Assembly (NCBI GenBank): GCA_900547305.1
Contig: URGH01000079.1
Location: forward strand, 1 to 10,141
DNA length: 10,141 nt
From: an uncultured Oscillospiraceae bacterium
GTDB lineage: Bacteria; Bacillota; Clostridia; Oscillospirales; Acutalibacteraceae
Reading direction: 5' to 3'
Shown: positions 7,531 to 10,141 of the stretch, in pieces
How positions within the stretch are numbered: the first letter of the stretch is position 1
Layout of the letters: each line of letters starts with the position of its first letter
Position numbers and translations under genes: made by a program
The notes under the pieces: model-generated
Seen by the model: only the letters and a program-made list of their open reading frames with translations
Told to the model about the DNA's origin: nothing
The model's database searches: none

Positions 7531-8060
7531 AGTGCACAACAGCGTGTTCGCGATTATTATGCAGCACACAATAACCGAACATTATACAAAGTATTATCCC
7601 GAAATGTTGGCTTTTTCAGTGCCGTTACATATGATGAGCTGAAAGAAAACGGACTGTACCCGAGCGGGGCTAATTATATGGGATCCAACGACGGCATTCA
7701 TTTTGTGCAGGGTAAGACCGCAGAAAAACGGCAAAGTAGGCTTGGCGGTTTCGGGCAGCGGAAAGCCCTTTGTGTTTGAATTAAACACAGAGCGGAAAAG
7801 ACGAGTCATCCGCTCCGTAACCGAGCAAAGCTGCGCCGTAATAAAATCCGAATTTGCGGAAAACCGCTAAGGAAAGGCTTGCAAAAGAATTTGCCCCAAT
7901 AGACGTGATAGGTGTAACGGGACAAAATGCACGGAATCTTTATATTGATAAAGAGGTAAATGCCGTGAGGAAAAATAAGATATTACAGCACTATTTGGAA
8001 GAAACCTTTAAAATGCTGCTTGAAATTCCCGCAAATACCGAGGAGGCGGCATTATTGTAG
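7531..8060 (+). pseudogene. Decayed coding remnant spread over three frames, family unknown
   Basis: Most of the gap between the operon and HU reads as broken protein-coding DNA. Starting after the stop at 7528, one frame gives a plausible stretch containing AVTYDELKENGLYPSG and NYMGSNDGIHFVQ up to about 7712. The next frame gives NGKVGLAVSGSGKPFVFEL (about 7727-7783) and continues with AVIKSEFAENR to a stop at 7868-7870. The third frame continues with KERLAKEFAPIDVIGVTG and runs to a stop at 8058-8060. Each switch is in the same direction, and the segments join end to end, which fits a single ancestral gene with two indels. No start codon with a ribosome binding site was found. I do not recognise the family. 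The TTG at 7854 opens a 68-codon frame, but it has no ribosome binding site and is probably just the last segment of the remnant. Base composition resembles the operon rather than the insertion sequence. Confidence 0.5.
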
Positions 8061-8066
8061 CAGCTG

Positions 8067-8095
8067 TTGCAAGAATATTAAAGATATGTTATACT
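8067..8095 (+). promoter_or_regulatory. Extended -10 sigma-A promoter of the HU gene
   Basis: TTGCAA (8067-8072) and TATACT (8090-8095) are separated by 17 bases, and TG at 8087-8088 adds an extended -10 element. Transcription would start near 8102, about 40 nt before the HU start codon. This is the clearest promoter in the window. Confidence 0.8.
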
Positions 8096-8140
8096 GTCAT
8101 TAGCTTTTAATGCTGAAATATAAAACGGAGGTTTTGTAAG

Positions 8141-8416
8141 GTGAACAAAACAGAATTCGCAGCCGCAGTTGCCGAAGCTGCCGGTGCAAGCAAGAAGGAC
8201 GCAGAAAACATTATTAACGCTGCTTTAGTTCAGATTGAAAAATCGCTTGTTGAGGGCGATAAAATTCAGTTTGTAGGCTTCGGAACATTTGAAACCCGCG
8301 AGCGCGGCGAGAGAACAGCAAAGAATCCGCGCACAGGCGAGCAGATTACCGTAAAAGCCGCAAAGGTTCCGGCTTTTAAACCCGGCAAGGCTCTGAAAGA
8401 CGCTGTAAACAAATAA
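8141..8416 (+). CDS. hup: HU family DNA-binding protein
   Basis: A 91-residue histone-like protein HU, the usual length for the family. It acts as a homodimer that bends and compacts DNA in the nucleoid. The N-terminal helical part (MNKTEFAAAVAEAAG onward) forms the dimer core. GFGTFETRERGER and the arm region KNPRTGEQI precede the conserved VPAFKPGKALKDAVN ending; the proline of the NPRTGE arm is the residue that intercalates into DNA. The start is GTG at 8141, supported by AACGGAGG at 8124-8131 with a nine-base spacer; there is no ATG close by in frame. The gene has its own promoter upstream and its own terminator downstream, so it is transcribed alone. It appears intact and is flanked by decayed DNA on both sides, as expected for a core gene next to an accessory region. 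Confidence 0.97.
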   Translation: MNKTEFAAAVAEAAGASKKDAENIINAALVQIEKSLVEGDKIQFVGFGTFETRERGERTAKNPRTGEQITVKAAKVPAFKPGKALKDAVNK

Positions 8417-8426
8417 TAAGGCAAAA

Positions 8427-8463
8427 TGTGTGCAGCTGTCGGTTTGATGGCTGCACATTTTTT
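8427..8463 (+). terminator. Rho-independent terminator of the HU gene
   Basis: TGTGCAGC (8429-8436) pairs with GCTGCACA (8450-8457) around a 13-nt loop, and a run of six T follows (8458-8463). It begins about ten bases after the HU stop. Confidence 0.88.
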
Positions 8464-8492
8464 ATCAGTGAATTTGATTATAATTGTCCGAT

Positions 8493-8515
8493 TATAGGTC
8501 AATATATAACCTATA
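8493..8515. repeat. AT-rich inverted repeat before the DUF3791 remnant, possible operator
   Basis: TATAGGT (8493-8499) and ACCTATA (8509-8515) form a 7-bp inverted repeat with a nine-base spacer. A TATAAT at 8479-8484 lies just upstream. The site could be a former promoter/operator of the DUF3791-DUF3990 pair, which starts right after it, but no good -35 box is visible. Confidence 0.3.
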
Positions 8516-8716
8516 TTTCTAACTACAGTTGTTTGTATAAACGAATTTGCTTTAAGCAAAAACCTTACCGAGCAGGAGGCTTTTCGCTATCTTTACGCAA
8601 ATAAGGGTATAGAGTTTCTTACCGAAAACTATGATATTGAGCATACCCTTTCCCTGCAGGACGTCGTTAACGATTTAAGCATTGTATGCCGCAATAACGG
8701 GGGTATGGTACGGTGA
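8510..8716 (+). pseudogene. DUF3791 domain protein remnant (antitoxin-like partner)
   Basis: The frame reads CINEFALSKNLTEQEAFRYL, then KGIEFLTENYDIEHTL and DVVNDLSIVCRNNGGM before a stop at 8714-8716. This follows the DUF3791 pattern as I know it: a short helical protein with a 'yd.eH' core and a conserved 'DV..DL..ic..nGG' end. Proteins of this type are usually encoded directly before DUF3990 genes, and the pair is thought to act as a toxin-antitoxin-like module. The open frame begins after a stop at 8507-8509 and contains no ATG, GTG or TTG with a ribosome binding site before the conserved core, so the start appears lost. The last four bases, GTGA, overlap the DUF3990 start, which is the typical translational coupling of such pairs. 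The assignment is from motif memory; the pseudogene state is inferred from the missing start and the broken partner. Confidence 0.6.
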
Positions 8717-8793
8717 TTTTATATCATGGAACTAATTGCTCTATTGATAAAATAGATGCCGTCCTTATAAGGACTTCGTTAAAGGCTCAGTAA
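8713..8793 (+). pseudogene. DUF3990 remnant (ADP-ribosyltransferase-like toxin, truncated)
   Basis: From GTG at 8713 the frame reads MILYHGTNCSIDKIDAV and stops at 8791-8793 after 26 codons. ILYHGTN..I..ID is the usual opening of DUF3990 proteins, which resemble the ADP-ribosyltransferase fold and normally have well over 100 residues. From 8763 another frame reads PYKDFVKGS, which fits the next DUF3990 motif (KDFGKGFY), so at least one indel occurred near 8760. Recognisable sequence ends around 8788, before the insertion sequence. The rest of the gene is absent from the window. The GTGA overlap with the DUF3791 stop shows the original gene order. It is certainly non-functional as a full-length product. 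Confidence 0.6.
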
Positions 8794-8815
8794 AAATCAA
8801 GATAGTAAAATAATC

Positions 8816-8849
8816 TTGTTTCTTTCAGTTCGGGAGAAACAACTTTTTT
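8816..8849 (+). terminator. Terminator-like hairpin just before the IS3 transposase
   Basis: TTGTTTCT (8816-8823) pairs with AGAAACAA (8835-8842) around an 11-nt loop, followed by C and six T (8844-8849). The stem is AT-rich but the T run is good. A second small hairpin, CAAGAT (8798-8803) with ATCTTG (8813-8818), shares three bases with it, so the two cannot form fully together. It would block read-through from the left into the transposase. Confidence 0.55.
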
Positions 8850-8896
8850 GTGCAGGGACTGTAAAAAAAGGTTCAATATAATTAGGAGCTGAAAAA

Positions 8897-9061
8897 ATGA
8901 AAACGTACACACCGGAAGAGAAGCAAGAGGCTATTGATCGTTTTATATCCGGTGAATCAGCAGCAGCCATACTCGCCGATATCGGCATACCGAAAAGCAC
9001 ATTTTATAATTGGTGCGCATTTATCGGGAAGAACAGGCAGAGCTTAACAGGAAAACGGTAG
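8897..9061 (+). CDS. IS3-family transposase orfA (helix-turn-helix part)
   Basis: A 54-codon frame starting at ATG 8897 with AGGAGC at 8884-8889 as ribosome binding site. It begins MKTYTPEEKQEAIDRF and continues with a helix-turn-helix (about residues 20-39, ending IPKSTFYNW), which would bind the element ends. After YNW, at about 9013, the sense shifts to the -1 frame, where VRIYREEQAELNRK continues naturally; the remaining 15 residues of this frame look out of phase. The stop is TAG at 9059-9061. Either one base was lost in an originally continuous transposase, or the element uses -1 frameshifting. An A4 run at 9052-9055 just before the stop is the only candidate slip site, and it is weak. 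Confidence 0.8.
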   Translation: MKTYTPEEKQEAIDRFISGESAAAILADIGIPKSTFYNWCAFIGKNRQSLTGKR

Positions 9062-10032
9062 ATATCCGTAATTTTCATTTGCTTGAAAACAAGGTTGCAC
9101 GTTTGGAAACAATCATCGAAATTCTCAAATCCTCAAGCTGCACACCTAAGTCACCGTTAAAACAACGGCTGTATGCTGCAGAACAGCTTTATGGAAAATA
9201 CAACATACATGTAATATGCGATGCATTTGATATACCCGGAGGAACATTTTATAACCATGTTCTTCGCAACAAAAAGGACAATACTTGGTATGCAAAACGC
9301 CGGGAAGAACTGCGGCTTCAAATACAGGAAATATATGACGAAAGCAATCAGATATTCGGCGCTGCGAAAATTGCGGCTGTTATGAAAAGCAATGGAATTA
9401 AAGTCAGTGATGAAATGGTACGTACACTTATGCGCGATATGGGATTGGTAAGTATACGGCAAAGTGCTAAAAAATTATACGAGGATGAATGTCGCAAATA
9501 CAAAAATCATCTTAATCAGGAATTTGATGTAAGCAGACCGAATGAGGTGTGGGTCAGTGATGTCACTTATTTTAAGTACGGCAAAAGTGCGTATTATATT
9601 TGTGTGATTATTGATTTATTTTCCCGTATGGTTATAGCATATAAAATCGGAAAGAACAACAGCACTCAGCTTGTAAAGGGAACGTTTCAAATTGCGTATA
9701 AAACGCGTCAGCCTGACTCGAATTTGACCTTTCATACCGACCGTGGCAGCAGCTATCGATCCAAGATTATGAATGATTATATTCGTTCATTAAACATAAC
9801 ACAGTCCTTTTCAAGGGCACATGTGCCATATGACAACTCGGTTATGGAATCTTTCTTTTCTTCCATGAAACGTGAGGAACTGTATCGGACGAAATATCGT
9901 TCGGAAACCGACTTTCGTAAATCCGTCGATGAGTACATAATTTTCTACAACACTAAACGTCCGCACAGAAAACTCCAATACAAGACTCCGAAACAGAAGG
10001 AAGAAGAATATGCCTTAAAATCAGCGGATTAA
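9010..10032 (+). CDS. IS3-family transposase orfB (DDE catalytic part)
   Basis: The catalytic part of an IS3-family transposase, which cuts and joins the element ends. The frame is open from 9010 (TTG; GTG at 9013) after a TAA, with no ribosome binding site, so it is probably made as a fusion with orfA. RNFHLLENKVARLETIIEIL (about residues 20-39) is a leucine-zipper-like coiled coil for multimerisation. A second helix-turn-helix-like region (around ICDAFDIPGGTFYNH) and the HTH_21 region with QIFGAAKIAAVM follow. The rve core has D184 (WVSDVTYF), D244 (FHTDRGSSY) and E280 (NSVMESFF). The 35 residues between the second Asp and the Glu are the classic DD(35)E spacing. It ends with the conserved YNTKRPHRKLQYKTP. 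All catalytic residues are present, so this part seems intact at 340 codons. Confidence 0.93.
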   Translation: MVRIYREEQAELNRKTVDIRNFHLLENKVARLETIIEILKSSSCTPKSPLKQRLYAAEQLYGKYNIHVICDAFDIPGGTFYNHVLRNKKDNTWYAKRREELRLQIQEIYDESNQIFGAAKIAAVMKSNGIKVSDEMVRTLMRDMGLVSIRQSAKKLYEDECRKYKNHLNQEFDVSRPNEVWVSDVTYFKYGKSAYYICVIIDLFSRMVIAYKIGKNNSTQLVKGTFQIAYKTRQPDSNLTFHTDRGSSYRSKIMNDYIRSLNITQSFSRAHVPYDNSVMESFFSSMKREELYRTKYRSETDFRKSVDEYIIFYNTKRPHRKLQYKTPKQKEEEYALKSAD

Positions 10033-10090
10033 AAGGATAAGTGCGGATAGACTGATGGGTTCATAAATGGGGGTGCGGACATATTCTTGG

Positions 10091-10104
10091 ACTCCAAAAG
10101 GAGT
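10091..10104 (+). promoter_or_regulatory. Hairpin covering the Shine-Dalgarno of the second transposase-like gene
   Basis: ACTCC (10091-10095) pairs with GGAGT (10100-10104) across a loop of four A. The GGAG in the right arm is the Shine-Dalgarno sequence for ATG 10113, so the structure would mask it. Insertion sequences are known to use such structures to limit translation from outside transcripts. Confidence 0.5.
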
Positions 10105-10112
10105 AGACAAAT

Positions 10113-10141
10113 ATGTACACGAAAGAGCAAATTAAAACTGC
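10113..10141 (+). CDS. Start of a second transposase-like orfA (cut by window end)
   Basis: Nine codons, MYTKEQIKT, remain before the window ends. AAAAGGAG (10096-10103) lies nine bases upstream as ribosome binding site. The opening resembles IS3-type orfA proteins, which often begin MYTxEQ or MKTYTxEE, including the one at 8897. It would therefore be a second, different insertion sequence directly next to the first. With so few residues this rests on resemblance and context. Confidence 0.45.

Larger units (their letters stand above)
8849..10081 (+). mobile_element. IS3-family insertion sequence (ends approximate)
   Basis: An insertion sequence of about 1.2 kb with the IS3 layout: a short helix-turn-helix orfA followed by a DDE integrase-type orfB in the -1 frame. 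The ends are proposed only. The left end would be TGTGCAGGG at 8849 and the right end GTGCGGACA at 10081, since IS3 ends usually start with TG and finish with CA. The two ends match poorly as inverted repeats, and no target duplication could be recognised, so either end may be wrong by tens of bases. The element sits between a broken DUF3990 gene and the start of another transposase-like gene. Confidence 0.55.

Noticed and set aside
8225..8559. Two minus-strand frames across the HU gene and its terminator
   Set aside because: They run through the HU coding sequence and a strong terminator hairpin and resemble no family.
8877..8882. TATAAT as a -10 promoter box for the transposase
   Set aside because: Transcription from it would start at about 8889, within or just after the Shine-Dalgarno sequence, and there is no -35 box at the right distance.
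10041..10079. GTGCGGA occurring twice (10041-10047 and 10073-10079) as possible target-site duplication
   Set aside because: Both copies lie on the same side of the transposase gene, so they cannot flank the element; at best they are end-binding repeats.
1..10141. CRISPR array, tRNA, rRNA or riboswitch
   Set aside because: No regularly spaced repeats, cloverleaf-like sequence or known riboswitch core was seen in any intergenic stretch.

Overview
The window looks like a chromosomal segment from a gut-type Firmicute (Clostridia, Oscillospiraceae or Lachnospiraceae-like). The reasons are the AGGAGG-type ribosome binding sites, heavy use of ATA, AAA and GAA codons, an HU gene of Firmicute type, IS3-family transposases, and a DUF3791/DUF3990 gene pair of a kind common in these bacteria. 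This placement is an inference from style, not from a marker gene. No rRNA, tRNA or CRISPR array was seen.

Positions 1-7471 hold the 3' part of a tightly packed plus-strand operon for carbohydrate use. It runs: a GH2 beta-galactosidase (5' end outside the window, broken by a one-base frameshift near 1018), a GH123-like/DUF4091 protein, a DUF5107 protein with a TPR-like C-terminus, and a TIM-barrel protein that I place near DUF4832. Gaps are 16 nt, -8 nt and 22 nt, so co-transcription is very likely. None of the three complete proteins has a signal peptide or membrane segment. They therefore probably act in the cytoplasm on imported oligosaccharides, with GH2 and GH123-like activities suggesting a galactose- or GalNAc-containing glycan. 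No transporter, regulator or promoter for the operon is inside the window.

Positions 7472-8140 contain no intact gene. An imperfect inverted repeat follows the operon, and then a decayed coding remnant spreads over three frames (about 7531-8060). I could not name its family. Positions 8067-8463 form a clean single-gene unit: an extended -10 promoter, the histone-like protein HU with a GTG start, and a rho-independent terminator.

Positions 8464-10141 are mobile and decayed DNA. They hold remnants of a DUF3791-DUF3990 (toxin-antitoxin-like) pair, a terminator-like hairpin, an IS3-family element (orfA plus a DDE orfB in the -1 frame), and the first nine codons of a second transposase-like gene. 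The Shine-Dalgarno sequence of that last gene lies inside a small hairpin. The most interesting points are the undercharacterised glycan operon, the beta-galactosidase frameshift placed between the two catalytic glutamates and followed by an A7 run, and the ruined DUF3791/DUF3990 locus beside the insertion sequence.
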